A stretch of DNA of 40,237 nucleotides, taken from CAYLHQ01 sp964628935. Lineage in GTDB: Bacteria; Acidobacteriota; Polarisedimenticolia; Polarisedimenticolales; DASRJG01. The position numbers were made by a program, and so were the translations under genes. Of the stretch, positions 1-10,096 are shown one piece after another (the stretch's first letter is position 1; every line of letters starts with the position of its first letter). Location of the stretch: positions 1 to 40,237 of the forward strand of contig CAZVOE010000015.1 of assembly GCA_964628935.1 (NCBI GenBank), written 5' to 3'. Below the pieces are notes generated by a model. The model did not search any database. It was not told the DNA's origin and saw only the letters and a list, made by a program, of their open reading frames with translations.

Positions 1-1
1 G

Positions 2-37
2 CCGAGGAACCTCGCCAAGAGCGTGACGGTCGAATAG
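2..37 (+). CDS. possible 3' end of an upstream gene (partial)
   Basis: The first bases can be read in frame as PRNLAKSVTVE followed by TAG at 35-37. The codon choice (CTC, GCC, GTC, AAG) resembles the neighbouring genes, so this may be the last eleven codons of a gene that begins outside the window. Nothing identifies the product. From 38 to 140 I see no gene: the stretch holds only the leader of the serine hydrolase, with an AGGAGG ribosome binding site at 128-133. Confidence 0.25.
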   Translation, partial: PRNLAKSVTVE

Positions 38-140
38 GGGACATTCCGCTTTTTCTTGAAATCGTTCCAAGCGTGCGGAGCGGGCTCTCGGCGCCGTCCT
101 TCCGAGACCTGCATGCGTACCATGCCCAGGAGGGTTGCGC

Positions 141-1577
141 ATGCACTCTTGCGTCCTGACCGCGTTCCTGCTCCTCGCGTCCCCGACAGCGGCCGAGGGC
201 TCTCCGGCTTTCGCGAAGTTCGCGGAACTGATGGCGGTGATGGACGGGGGGGACGAGGCCCGCCTCCGTTCGTGGGTCCAGGCGAACGTCTCTGCCGCGA
301 TGCTCCGGGCCAGCCCGGGCGATCCCGGAATCGCGCAGTTCCTCGTCGATCAACAGCGAAATCTGGAGGGCTTCGAGGTACGGGGCATCCTGAAATCCCA
401 CCCGACCCAGGTCGAGGTCCAGGTGCAGCCGCGGAAGGGGGCGCGACGGGACCTCCGCTACGTCGTGAACGTCGAGCCGGAACCTCCGCACCGGATTGCC
501 GGGATCTTCGTCTTCCCGATGGCTGGAAACGTACTCCCCGCCGAGGGGCAGCCTCTCACCCGCGAGGCCGCGGTCGCCGCCCTCGAGAAGGACATCGATC
601 GGCTCGCCGACGAGGGGAAGTTCTCGGGAGCCGTGCTCCTCGCGAAGGACGGAAAGGCCGTTCTCCGGAAAGCGTGGGGCGAGGCGGAGCGTTCGTTCCA
701 CGTCCCGAACCGTCCCGACACGCTCTTCAGCCTCGGCTCGCTCAACAAGATGTTCACCGCCGTCGCGATCGCTCGGCTCGTCGAGGAGGGGAGAGTCGGG
801 TGGGATGATCCGGTCGGAAAGCACCTGCGGGGGTGGCTTCCCGACGACCTCGCTGCGAAGATCACGATCCGGCACCTGCTCACGCACACGTCGGGGCTCG
901 GCGACTTCCTCGACCGCTTGCGCGACGGTGACTCGCGCCTCTTCCTCGATGGCGTAGCCGCCCACCGGCGGCTCGTCGAAGGGTCGCGTCCCGCGTTCGA
1001 GCCCGGCTCCCGCTTCCAGTACAGCAATGCGGGGTACCTGCTGCTCGGGGCGGTGATCGAGGCGGCCTCGGGAAAGAACTACCACGATTTCGTTCACGAT
1101 GAGGTCTACGTTCGCGCCGACATGAAGCGCTCGGGTTCGTACGCGATGGACGACGTCGTCGAGAATCTGGCCGTCGGCTACATTCGCCCGGGAGAAGGCG
1201 TCGAGGGGTGGAAAACGAACCGCTCGCTCGGGGGGCTTCGCGGAACGCCCGCAGGGGGCGGCTATTCGACCTGCGACGACCTCCTCGCCTTCTCGAACGC
1301 CCTTCGCGGAAACCGCCTCCTCTCGAAGGAAACCACGGAGGAGATCCTGACTCCGCGCGTCACCGCCCCGTTCGGCGAGTATGGCTTCGGCTTCGGAGTC
1401 GAGACGGCTCCCGGCGGGGGGACCGTCGTCGGTCACGCGGGGGGATTCCCCGGAGTGAGCGCCGTTCTCCGGATTTACCGCGACGCCGGCTGGACGCTCT
1501 GCGCCCTCGCGAATGTCTCTTCCGGACCCGGGGAAATCGCGAGGGCCTGGGACGGGTTGGTCGGAAGGGTGAGATGA
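141..1577 (+). CDS. exported serine hydrolase, class C beta-lactamase/DD-peptidase family
   Basis: A 478-residue protein of the beta-lactamase family PF00144 (class C beta-lactamases, DD-carboxypeptidases, EstB-like esterases). The three active-site motifs are visible: S200-L-N-K203 with the nucleophilic serine and its lysine, Y294-S-N296, and H432-A-G434 in place of the KTG box. The N-terminus is a signal peptide (a leucine/alanine-rich core ending near TAAEG), so the protein acts in the periplasm or outside. Residues about 25-130 form an extra small alpha/beta domain before the catalytic domain. The ATG at 141 is chosen because AGGAGG lies seven bases upstream; a TTG six bases earlier is too close to it. 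HxG instead of KTG is common among esterases and peptidases of this family, so true beta-lactamase activity is doubtful. It is convergent with glnS. Confidence 0.85.
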   Translation: MHSCVLTAFLLLASPTAAEGSPAFAKFAELMAVMDGGDEARLRSWVQANVSAAMLRASPGDPGIAQFLVDQQRNLEGFEVRGILKSHPTQVEVQVQPRKGARRDLRYVVNVEPEPPHRIAGIFVFPMAGNVLPAEGQPLTREAAVAALEKDIDRLADEGKFSGAVLLAKDGKAVLRKAWGEAERSFHVPNRPDTLFSLGSLNKMFTAVAIARLVEEGRVGWDDPVGKHLRGWLPDDLAAKITIRHLLTHTSGLGDFLDRLRDGDSRLFLDGVAAHRRLVEGSRPAFEPGSRFQYSNAGYLLLGAVIEAASGKNYHDFVHDEVYVRADMKRSGSYAMDDVVENLAVGYIRPGEGVEGWKTNRSLGGLRGTPAGGGYSTCDDLLAFSNALRGNRLLSKETTEEILTPRVTAPFGEYGFGFGVETAPGGGTVVGHAGGFPGVSAVLRIYRDAGWTLCALANVSSGPGEIARAWDGLVGRVR

Positions 1578-1676
1578 GGGTCCCGGGCTCTGCGACGGAG
1601 AAGCCTCTGCGCGAGCCCTGTCCCCCGATCCCGCAGCGCGAGCGCCGGCGCGAGATTCGGGTTGTTCCTCCCCCAT

Positions 1677-1720
1677 GAGGCGGTGTCTCGCTCGCGGCGG
1701 ATCCGCCCAAACACCGCCTC
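1677..1720. terminator. nested inverted repeat between convergent genes
   Basis: A perfect 10-base inverted repeat (GAGGCGGTGT at 1677-1686, ACACCGCCTC at 1711-1720) encloses a perfect 12-base palindrome GGCGGATCCGCC at 1696-1707. It sits in the 196-base gap between the convergent serine hydrolase and glnS, which otherwise holds no gene. A bidirectional terminator is the simplest reading. There is no T-tract on either side, so it would not be a classical intrinsic terminator; a protein-binding site is the alternative. Confidence 0.45.
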
Positions 1721-1773
1721 GGCCCGTCGGAGAATCTTCCGACCGCGGGGCCGGTCGAGTCGTCCGACGAAGA

Positions 1774-3471
<1,698 letters not shown>

Positions 3472-3498
3472 GGCGCCTATCCCCGTGGAAAGCGGGGA

Positions 3499-3520
3499 AT
3501 ATAGCGCACCTTGCTACAAT
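3499..3520. promoter_or_regulatory. divergent promoter region, glnS / helicase
   Basis: The 81-base gap between the two divergent start codons holds TACAAT at 3515-3520 reading right (towards the helicase) and TATATT reading left (plus-strand AATATA at 3499-3504, towards glnS). No good -35 match was found for either. Assignment rests on the position and AT content of these hexamers in GC-rich DNA. Confidence 0.35.
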
Positions 3521-3552
3521 GCGTGGGTTCCCGAGCCTCCAATGGAGACCAC

Positions 3553-5832
3553 GTGACCCCACCGGAGCGAGCGGGCGGTCTTCTGGCCGCCCTCAATCCC
3601 GCGCAGCAGGAGGCGGTCGCCCACGGCGACGGCCCCGTTCTCGTCCTCGCGGGGGCCGGTTCCGGCAAGACCCGCGTGATCACCCATCGCATCGCCTGGC
3701 TCGTCTCGGAGCGGCGGGAAGATCCCCGCCGGATCGTCGCGGTCACCTTCACGAACAAGGCCGCCGCGGAGATGCGGGGGCGCATCCGCGCGCTTCTCGG
3801 AGGCGAAGCCGAGGGGATGTGGGTCGGGACCTTCCACGCCCTCGGCCTGCGCCTGTTGCGCCGGGACGGCGCGCGTGTCGGCCTCTCGCCGGGGTTCAAC
3901 GTCTACGACGCCGACGACCAGCTCGTTCTCGTCAAGCGGATTCTCAAGGAGCTGGGGGCGGACGATGCCGCCGGGGGTGCGCGCGCGGTGCTCTCGCGGA
4001 TCAGCCGCGCGAAGAACGCCATGGAGTCCCCTTCGTCGCTCGCGAAGCGCGCCTTCTCCCCCGACGCCAAGCTCGTCGCGCAGGCGTACGCCCTCTACGA
4101 GGAGGGTCTCGAGAAGGCGAACGCGGTCGACTTCGACGACCTCCTCCTCAAGGCGCTCGATCTCCTCGACCCGGAGCGGAACCCGGAGACGCTCGAGAAG
4201 TACGCGTCGCGATGTCGGCACCTCCTGGTCGACGAGTACCAGGACACGAATCGCCCCCAGTACCTCCTCGTCCGGGCGCTCTCCTCGCGCCACGGGAACA
4301 TCTTCGTCGTGGGCGACGAGGACCAGTCGATCTACAAATTCCGCGGCGCCGAGATCCGGAACATCCTGGACTTCGAGCGGGACCATCCCGGCGCGCGCAC
4401 GATCCAGCTCGAGCAGAATTACCGATCCACCGGGACGATCCTCGACGTCGCCGGAGCGGTGATCGCCCACAACACGGCTCGGAAGGGAAAGCGCCTCTGG
4501 ACCGAGAACGCGCGCGGCGAGGCGGTGGAGCTTTTCCGCGCCCCGGACGACCGAGCCGAGGCCACCTGGATCGCCCGCCGGATCCGCGAATGGGCGGGGT
4601 GCCGCCCCTACGAGGACGTGGCCGTTCTCTACCGGACGAACGCCCAGTCCCGACAACTCGAAGAAGCGTTCCGCCGCGACAAGATTCCCTACCAGGTCGT
4701 CGGCTCGGTCCAGTTCTACGAGAGGAAGGAGGTCAAGGACGTTCTCGCGTACCTGAAGCTCCTCGCGAACCCCGCGGACGACGTCGCGTTCCGGCGGATC
4801 GTCAACACCCCCGCCCGCGGGATCGGCGAGGGCACTCTCCGCGTCGTGGACGATGTCGCCCGGACCCACGGAATCCCATCGCTCGCCGCCGCCCGGCGCG
4901 TGAGCGGCGAGGGGCTGATCCCCTCGCGCTCGGCGCGGATGCTCCAGGCGTTCATCGACCTCGTCGACGAGCTGTCGGCGCTCGCGTCCGAGGAGCCCGC
5001 GGCGCTCGTCTTGGAAGCGGTACTCGAGCGGACGAAGTTCGAAGTCCACCTCGAGAAGTCCCATCCCGGGGAGGCGCAGGACCGCATCGAGAACGTCCGC
5101 GCACTCGTCTCGGCCGCCGTCGAATATGAGAGAGAGTCGGAGAACGCGGGCCTGCAGGGATTCCTCGACCGCTCGGCCCTCGTCTCCGACGCCGACGAGG
5201 TCGGCGCCCGGCCCGGGGTGACGCTCATGACGATCCACTGCGCGAAGGGCCTCGAGTTTCCCGCCGTGTTCCTCGCCGGACTCGAGGAGAACCTGTTCCC
5301 CCACGCCCGTTCCGCCGCCTCGCCGGACGACTTGGAAGAGGAGCGGCGGCTTTGCTACGTCGCCATGACGCGCGCCCGGGAGCGGCTCTTCCTATCGCAC
5401 GCGTACTCTCGGCTCCAGCAGGGCGTACCCATGTCGAACGAGCCCTCCCGGTTCCTCGACGAGGTCCCCGCCGAGCTCGTCGTGGAAGTCGGGGGCTTCC
5501 CTCGGACCCTGGGGGGAGGGCGGACGATGGTCCGCGAGCCGTCGCCCGACGCCTGGGGATCGTCCGCAGTCCGAGCGGCGTCGCGCCCCGCCTACGGTGC
5601 CGCCCCCCTCGGGCTGACGGCAGGCCCGAGCGGTCCCCCGCCTCCCGACGGCCTCGCGGTGGGCGCCACCGTCGAGCACCCGATGTTCGGCGCTGGGCGC
5701 ATCCTCGACCGGGAGGGGGACGGAAAGGGGCTCAAGTTGACCATTCACTTCGTGGGATACGGAAAGAAGCGAATCCTCCCGGCCTACACCAGGCTGGAAG
5801 TGGTCGCGGGACAGGAAAGGAACTCGAGATGA
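3553..5832 (+). CDS. pcrA: UvrD/PcrA-type superfamily 1A DNA helicase
   Basis: A 759-residue ATP-dependent 3'-5' DNA helicase for nucleotide excision and mismatch repair and for clearing recombination intermediates. SF1A motifs appear in order: Walker A GAGSGKT at residues 34-40, Walker B DEYQDT near 227, motif III GDEDQSIYKFRG near 255, a TIHCAKGLEF block, and motif VI VAMTRARERL near 602. Residues about 703-757 (GATVEHPMFGAG and following) are the PcrA/UvrD C-terminal Tudor-like domain that contacts RNA polymerase. GTG at 3553 is chosen because GGAG lies about five bases upstream and the protein then starts just before the helicase fold; in-frame TTG 3511 and GTG 3523 would add unlikely residues. 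The stop overlaps the efp start (ATGA), indicating translational coupling. PcrA versus UvrD naming is not settled by sequence alone. Confidence 0.95.
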   Translation: MTPPERAGGLLAALNPAQQEAVAHGDGPVLVLAGAGSGKTRVITHRIAWLVSERREDPRRIVAVTFTNKAAAEMRGRIRALLGGEAEGMWVGTFHALGLRLLRRDGARVGLSPGFNVYDADDQLVLVKRILKELGADDAAGGARAVLSRISRAKNAMESPSSLAKRAFSPDAKLVAQAYALYEEGLEKANAVDFDDLLLKALDLLDPERNPETLEKYASRCRHLLVDEYQDTNRPQYLLVRALSSRHGNIFVVGDEDQSIYKFRGAEIRNILDFERDHPGARTIQLEQNYRSTGTILDVAGAVIAHNTARKGKRLWTENARGEAVELFRAPDDRAEATWIARRIREWAGCRPYEDVAVLYRTNAQSRQLEEAFRRDKIPYQVVGSVQFYERKEVKDVLAYLKLLANPADDVAFRRIVNTPARGIGEGTLRVVDDVARTHGIPSLAAARRVSGEGLIPSRSARMLQAFIDLVDELSALASEEPAALVLEAVLERTKFEVHLEKSHPGEAQDRIENVRALVSAAVEYERESENAGLQGFLDRSALVSDADEVGARPGVTLMTIHCAKGLEFPAVFLAGLEENLFPHARSAASPDDLEEERRLCYVAMTRARERLFLSHAYSRLQQGVPMSNEPSRFLDEVPAELVVEVGGFPRTLGGGRTMVREPSPDAWGSSAVRAASRPAYGAAPLGLTAGPSGPPPPDGLAVGATVEHPMFGAGRILDREGDGKGLKLTIHFVGYGKKRILPAYTRLEVVAGQERNSR

Positions 5833-6386
5833 AGGCGAACGACATCCGCAACGGACAGATCTTGAGAATCGACGGGGAGCTCTTCCGGGTGCTCTCGTTC
5901 CAACACCGCACGCCGGGGAACCTTCGTGCGTTCGTGCAGGCGAAGCTTCGGAACTTGAGGACCGGAACCCAGACCGACGTGCGATTCAGCTCCACCGAGG
6001 AACTCGACCGTGTCGCGCTCGACACGCGGCAAATGCAGTACCTCTACCACGACGCGTCCGGCTACCACTTCATGGATAACGAATCGTACGAACAGGTCGC
6101 TCTCGCGGACGACGTCGTTGGCGACGTCATGCCCTACGTCGTGCCGAACTCGTCCGTCGTGATGGACTGGTTCGAGGGTCTCCCGGTCGGGATCGAGCTT
6201 CCCGCCTCGGTCGATCTGAAGGTCGTCGAAACCGCGCCGGGGATCAGGGGAGCCACCGCCTCCGCCCAGAAAAAGCCGGCGACTCTCGAGACCGGACTCG
6301 TCGTCCAGGTCCCTTCCTTCATCGAAGAAGGGGAGACGATCCGTGTCAGCACGCAGGACGGGTCGTATCTCGGTCGCGCGAACTGA
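5829..6386 (+). CDS. efp: translation elongation factor P with asparagine at the tip position
   Basis: A 185-residue EF-P, full length for the family, with KOW-like N-terminal, OB and C-terminal domains (ending GETIRVSTQDGSYLGRA). EF-P binds ribosomes stalled at polyproline stretches and promotes peptide bond formation. Aligning by eye with E. coli EF-P, the loop PGKGQAF corresponds here to PGNLRAF. The residue equivalent to Lys34, which is beta-lysylated in E. coli, and to Arg32, which is rhamnosylated in Pseudomonas, is therefore Asn31. This EF-P cannot receive either modification at that residue. The start ATG overlaps the helicase stop by four bases, and the pseudouridine synthase follows closely, so translation-related genes appear to share a transcript. 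Confidence 0.96.
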   Translation: MKANDIRNGQILRIDGELFRVLSFQHRTPGNLRAFVQAKLRNLRTGTQTDVRFSSTEELDRVALDTRQMQYLYHDASGYHFMDNESYEQVALADDVVGDVMPYVVPNSSVVMDWFEGLPVGIELPASVDLKVVETAPGIRGATASAQKKPATLETGLVVQVPSFIEEGETIRVSTQDGSYLGRAN

Positions 6387-6417
6387 ACGCCGACGGAGGC
6401 CTTCGGCGCGCCCCGAC

Positions 6418-7149
6418 GTGGCTCGGCCGCTGACCCACCTCGAGCGGGCACTTTCGAAGGCGGGGCTCGGATCGCGCACCGAGGCCGCGGGCTGGATCGG
6501 GGCCGGCCGGGTCCGAGTGAACGGCCGGGTGGAGCGGGACCCGCTCCGCTGGGTCGATCTCGCGCGCGACCGAATCTCCCTCGACGGCCGTGCGGTGAAG
6601 GCGCCGACGGCACGGATCTACCTCCTGCTCTACAAGCCGAAGGGAGTCCTGACGACCGCGAGGGACGAACGGGGGCGCAAGACGGTGATGGACCTCCTGC
6701 CGCCGGGGACCCCGTACGTCTTCCCCGTCGGGCGCCTCGATCGGGACACGACGGGCCTCCTGATCCTCACGAACGACTCGGCCTTCTCCGAACGGATCCA
6801 GAACCCGGAGTTCGAGGTGCCGAAGACGTACCAGGTGAAGGCGTCGACCCGCCTGACCGACGAGCAGCTGGAGCGGCTCCGGAGCGGGGTCGATCTCCGC
6901 GACGGCCCCACCCGCCCCGCCGCGGTGACCCGGCTCCGGGAGGCCGGAGGCCGCACGGTCTTCACGATCACGATCACAGAGGGTCGCAATCGGCAGGTCC
7001 GGCGGATGGTGGAGGCGGTCGGAAGCAAGGTCCTGAAGCTCGTCCGGGTGGCGATCGGGCCGGTCCGGATCGGAGACCTCCCGATCGGACGGTGCAGGCC
7101 GCTCGAACCCGAAGAAATACGGGGCCTGACTCGACGAACGGGACGATAG
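6418..7149 (+). CDS. RsuA/RluB/E/F-family pseudouridine synthase
   Basis: A 243-residue rRNA pseudouridine synthase. The N-terminal S4 RNA-binding domain (about residues 4-60, with SKAGLGSR and GRVRVNGR) precedes the catalytic domain. The catalytic aspartate is D108 in GRLDRDTTGLL, the signature of the RsuA/RluB/RluE/RluF group, and a NRQVRRM block near the C-terminus is also typical. Substrate, 16S or 23S rRNA, cannot be decided, though the length fits RluB-like enzymes. GTG 6418 is chosen because it begins the protein at the S4 domain; GTG 6343 in the same frame would overlap efp by 44 bases and add an Arg-rich tail. No strong ribosome binding site supports either. It follows efp on the same strand and ends one base before the patatin gene. 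Confidence 0.88.
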   Translation: MARPLTHLERALSKAGLGSRTEAAGWIGAGRVRVNGRVERDPLRWVDLARDRISLDGRAVKAPTARIYLLLYKPKGVLTTARDERGRKTVMDLLPPGTPYVFPVGRLDRDTTGLLILTNDSAFSERIQNPEFEVPKTYQVKASTRLTDEQLERLRSGVDLRDGPTRPAAVTRLREAGGRTVFTITITEGRNRQVRRMVEAVGSKVLKLVRVAIGPVRIGDLPIGRCRPLEPEEIRGLTRRTGR

Positions 7150-7150
7150 A

Positions 7151-9388
7151 ATGCGACGGCGGCAGGTGACCATGCGACTCGCGCTCCTCGGCTTTCTGCT
7201 GGCCGGCGTCGCGGTCTCTCCATCGCTCGCCCAGACGGAATCGGAGCTCGCGCCCTTGCGCGACCGGCCGAGTCTCGCGCTCGTCCTGAGCGGCGGCGGT
7301 GCGCGGGGAGCCGCTCACATCGGCGTCCTCAAGGTTCTGGAAGAAAACCGGATCGTACCCGACCTCATCGTGGGGACGAGCATGGGCTCGATCGTCGGCG
7401 GTCTGTACGCCGCCGGATACACGCCGGACGAGATCGAGGAGATCCTGGCGACGATCGACTGGGACGAAGTCTTCTTCGACACCGTCAAACGGACCGATCG
7501 GCCGCTTCGGAGAAAGGGGGACGACACCCCCTACCTGATCCCACTGAAGCTCCGATTCGACGGGTTCAAGCCGTACCTGCCGGGAGGGCTCTTCGGCGGC
7601 CAGAAGCTCGAGTTGATGCTGCGAGACCTCGTCGTCCACGCGACCGACGTGACCGACTTCGACGACCTCCCGATCCCCTACCGCGCGGTGGCCATGGACC
7701 TCGGAACGAGCGAGGCGGTGGTCCTCGGGAAGGGGAACCTCGCGGACGCGATGCGGGCGAGCATGTCGATCCCCGCGGCGTTCGCTCCGGTCGAGATCGA
7801 CGGCCGGCCGCTCGTCGACGGCGGCTCGGCGGCGAACCTCCCCGTCGGGATCGCCCAGAAGCTCGGAGCGCGGCGAATCATCGCCGTGAACATTTCGACC
7901 CCGCTCGATACCGAGGTGCGCGGGCTGTCGTTTCTCGGCGTGATGAGCCAGTTGACGGCGTTCCTCACGGCGGGCAGCGTCGACCACGACAAGGAAAAAC
8001 TGCGCGAGGGCGACGTACTGATCGAGCCCGATCTGGGCGACATCACCTTCAAGAGCTTCGACCGCGCGCGGGAGGCGGTGGCCATCGGAGAGGCTGCCGC
8101 CCGGGAACAAGCGGAGCGCCTGCGTCCGCTCGGAACCGACGCGACTCGCTGGGACGCGTTCCAGGCCCGCCACAGGCGGTCCGACTCGACCTCCGTTCCC
8201 GTCAAGGAGTTCCGCCTCGAGAACTCCTCCTGGCTCGATGACCGGGTCGTGGAGCGCCGACTGCACGTCGAGATGGGGGCGCCGCTCGATGTCGGCCGGT
8301 TCCGGGACGATCTGATCCGTCTGTCGGCCTTCGATACGTTCGGCCTCATGTCGTACGACGTCGACGTCGTGGACGGCGCGAGCCGCGTCACGCTTCGGAC
8401 TCCGTCGAAGACGTACAGCCGCGGGAGTCTCCAATTCGGGTTGAACTTTCGGAGCGACTTCGAGGGAGACGCCTCGTACGGACTCCTCGTCCGGCATCGT
8501 GTCTACGCGGTGAACCGCAGGAACGGCGAATGGGTGAACACCCTCCAGATCGGCGAGACGTCCCTCGCCGCGACGGAGTTCTACCAGCCCCTGGATTGGG
8601 GACTCCGGTGGTTCGCGTCCGCCGGGGCGGCCGTCTCGCGCACGAACCAGACGATCTGGGTCGACGGCGTTCCCTACGCGGAGGCGCGCCTCGAAGGGTA
8701 CGAAGGGAACCTCGCCGCCGGACGGATCTTCGGAAATTGGGGGCAGCTGAGCGCCGAGGTCTTCCGGGGGAAGGGGCGCGGCGACGTGCGGATCGGCGCA
8801 CCCCTCGGCGACGACATCGAGGAAGATCTCGGTGGGGTTCGCGGGGCGTTCCTCGTGGACACCCACGATCGGGCCGTCTTTCCCGCTCACGGGACCTTCG
8901 GGACGGTCTCCGTCGAGCGGAGCCTCGAAGCGATGGGCGGTTCCGAGAACGCGACGGTCGCCCGCCTCGACTGGGCGCTGAACCTCTCCGCCGGCCGGAG
9001 CATCTTCGCTCCGTTCGCGTCCGTCGCGGCGAATCTGTCGAACGAGTCGACGCTCCGGTCGGCGGCCACGATCGGTGGATTCGGACGGCTCTCCGGATTG
9101 GGAGAGAACGAGTTGATCGACGACCACGGAGGGGTCTTCGGCCTCTTCTACTACTACGAGATCAAGGGACTGAGCCTCGGCCCGATCGGGAACCGCTTGT
9201 ACGCCGGAATGAGCCTCGAGGCCGGCAACGTGTACGCGCGTGACGAAACGATCACGTGGGAGTCGCTCCGCTACGGCGGCGCGATCTTCGCGGGCGCCGA
9301 GACCCCGCTCGGCCCCGCCTACCTGGGATGGGGTTGGACCGAGCCCGACCGCGAGCGGTTCTATCTCGTGATCGGGGACCGGTTCTGA
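7151..9388 (+). CDS. patatin-like phospholipase with Omp85-type C-terminal barrel (PlpD-like, type Vd secretion)
   Basis: A 745-residue exported protein. After a signal peptide (hydrophobic LALLGFLLAGVAV, cut near SLAQ) comes a patatin domain with the oxyanion stretch GGGARG, the nucleophile Ser77 in GTSMG and the catalytic Asp223 in DGG, forming the Ser-Asp dyad of patatin lipases. Residues about 350-420 resemble a single POTRA domain. The remainder is rich in alternating aromatic and polar residues and ends GDRF, as expected for a 16-stranded outer-membrane barrel. This order matches PlpD of Pseudomonas, in which the barrel carries the lipase to the surface. The start ATG 7151 lies one base after the preceding stop; ATG 7172 is an alternative. 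It is convergent with the UPF0173 gene across a 12-base gap. Confidence 0.9.
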   Translation: MRRRQVTMRLALLGFLLAGVAVSPSLAQTESELAPLRDRPSLALVLSGGGARGAAHIGVLKVLEENRIVPDLIVGTSMGSIVGGLYAAGYTPDEIEEILATIDWDEVFFDTVKRTDRPLRRKGDDTPYLIPLKLRFDGFKPYLPGGLFGGQKLELMLRDLVVHATDVTDFDDLPIPYRAVAMDLGTSEAVVLGKGNLADAMRASMSIPAAFAPVEIDGRPLVDGGSAANLPVGIAQKLGARRIIAVNISTPLDTEVRGLSFLGVMSQLTAFLTAGSVDHDKEKLREGDVLIEPDLGDITFKSFDRAREAVAIGEAAAREQAERLRPLGTDATRWDAFQARHRRSDSTSVPVKEFRLENSSWLDDRVVERRLHVEMGAPLDVGRFRDDLIRLSAFDTFGLMSYDVDVVDGASRVTLRTPSKTYSRGSLQFGLNFRSDFEGDASYGLLVRHRVYAVNRRNGEWVNTLQIGETSLAATEFYQPLDWGLRWFASAGAAVSRTNQTIWVDGVPYAEARLEGYEGNLAAGRIFGNWGQLSAEVFRGKGRGDVRIGAPLGDDIEEDLGGVRGAFLVDTHDRAVFPAHGTFGTVSVERSLEAMGGSENATVARLDWALNLSAGRSIFAPFASVAANLSNESTLRSAATIGGFGRLSGLGENELIDDHGGVFGLFYYYEIKGLSLGPIGNRLYAGMSLEAGNVYARDETITWESLRYGGAIFAGAETPLGPAYLGWGWTEPDRERFYLVIGDRF

Positions 9389-9404
9389 GGGACGTTCCCG
9401 TCAG
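9385..9404. terminator. hairpin spanning both stop codons of a convergent pair
   Basis: CTGAGGGA at 9385-9392 pairs with TCCC-G-TCAG at 9396-9404, with one bulged base and a three-base loop. The stem contains the TGA stop of the patatin gene and, on the other strand, the TGA stop of the UPF0173 gene. There is no T-tract. A bidirectional 3'-end structure is inferred. Confidence 0.4.
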
Positions 9405-10084
9405 ATCTCGATCTTCTCCCCCGGCCGGACGACGACCACCCGCCTGCCCTGCTCCTCGACCCGCCTCCGGAAGGCCTCGGGGTCGGCCTTGATGAAGCCG
9501 AAGGTGTCGAAGTGCATCGGGACGTGGACCTTCGCGGCGAGGAGCTCGGTCGCCTTCACCGCATCGTCGATTCCCATCGTGAAATTGTCGCCGATCGGAA
9601 GGAGGGCCGCGTCGAGAGGTCCGTTCATCTCGGCGATCAGCTTCATGTCGTAGAACAATCCCGTGTCTCCGGCGTGGTACACCGTCCTTCCGCCCATCTT
9701 GAGGATCACCCCCGCGGGGTTCCCCAGCGGCTCGCCTTCGGGTCCGGTCGACCCGTGGTGGGCGATGGTCAGCTTCACGCGGCCGAACGGGAAGTCGGCG
9801 CCCCCGCCGATGTGGAGCGGGTGCCCCTCGATCCCGTGGGCGGCGAACCAGTTCACGATCTCGAAGTTCGCGATCACCTTCGCGTGGACCTTCTTGGCGA
9901 TCTGCACCGCGTCGCCGACGTGGTCCCCGTGGCCGTGGGTGACGATGATCGCGTCGAGTTTCTTGAACTCGTCCGGTTCGACGTCGGCGAGGGGGTTTCC
10001 GGTCAGGAACGGATCGATCAGAACGGTGTGGGAGCCATCGGTCGCCTCCCAGCACGAATGGCCGTGAAAGGTGAGCTCGAGCAT
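9401..10084 (-). CDS. UPF0173-type metal-dependent hydrolase (metallo-beta-lactamase fold)
   Basis: A 227-residue metallo-beta-lactamase-fold protein of the UPF0173/UlaG-like group. The metal-binding motif is H50-G-H52-G-D54-H55; further ligands are likely in HHGSTGP, YHAGDTG and the late MHFDTF. The N-terminal FHGHSCW is typical of the group. The natural substrate of UPF0173 proteins is unknown and cannot be deduced here. ATG 10084 is preceded by AAGGAGG at ideal spacing, which lies just beyond the hemL stop. The 12-base gap makes it the last gene of the hem operon. A role with heme synthesis is only suggested by position. Confidence 0.9.
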   Translation of the reverse strand: MLELTFHGHSCWEATDGSHTVLIDPFLTGNPLADVEPDEFKKLDAIIVTHGHGDHVGDAVQIAKKVHAKVIANFEIVNWFAAHGIEGHPLHIGGGADFPFGRVKLTIAHHGSTGPEGEPLGNPAGVILKMGGRTVYHAGDTGLFYDMKLIAEMNGPLDAALLPIGDNFTMGIDDAVKATELLAAKVHVPMHFDTFGFIKADPEAFRRRVEEQGRRVVVVRPGEKIEI

Positions 10085-10096
10085 CGGTGCCTCCTT

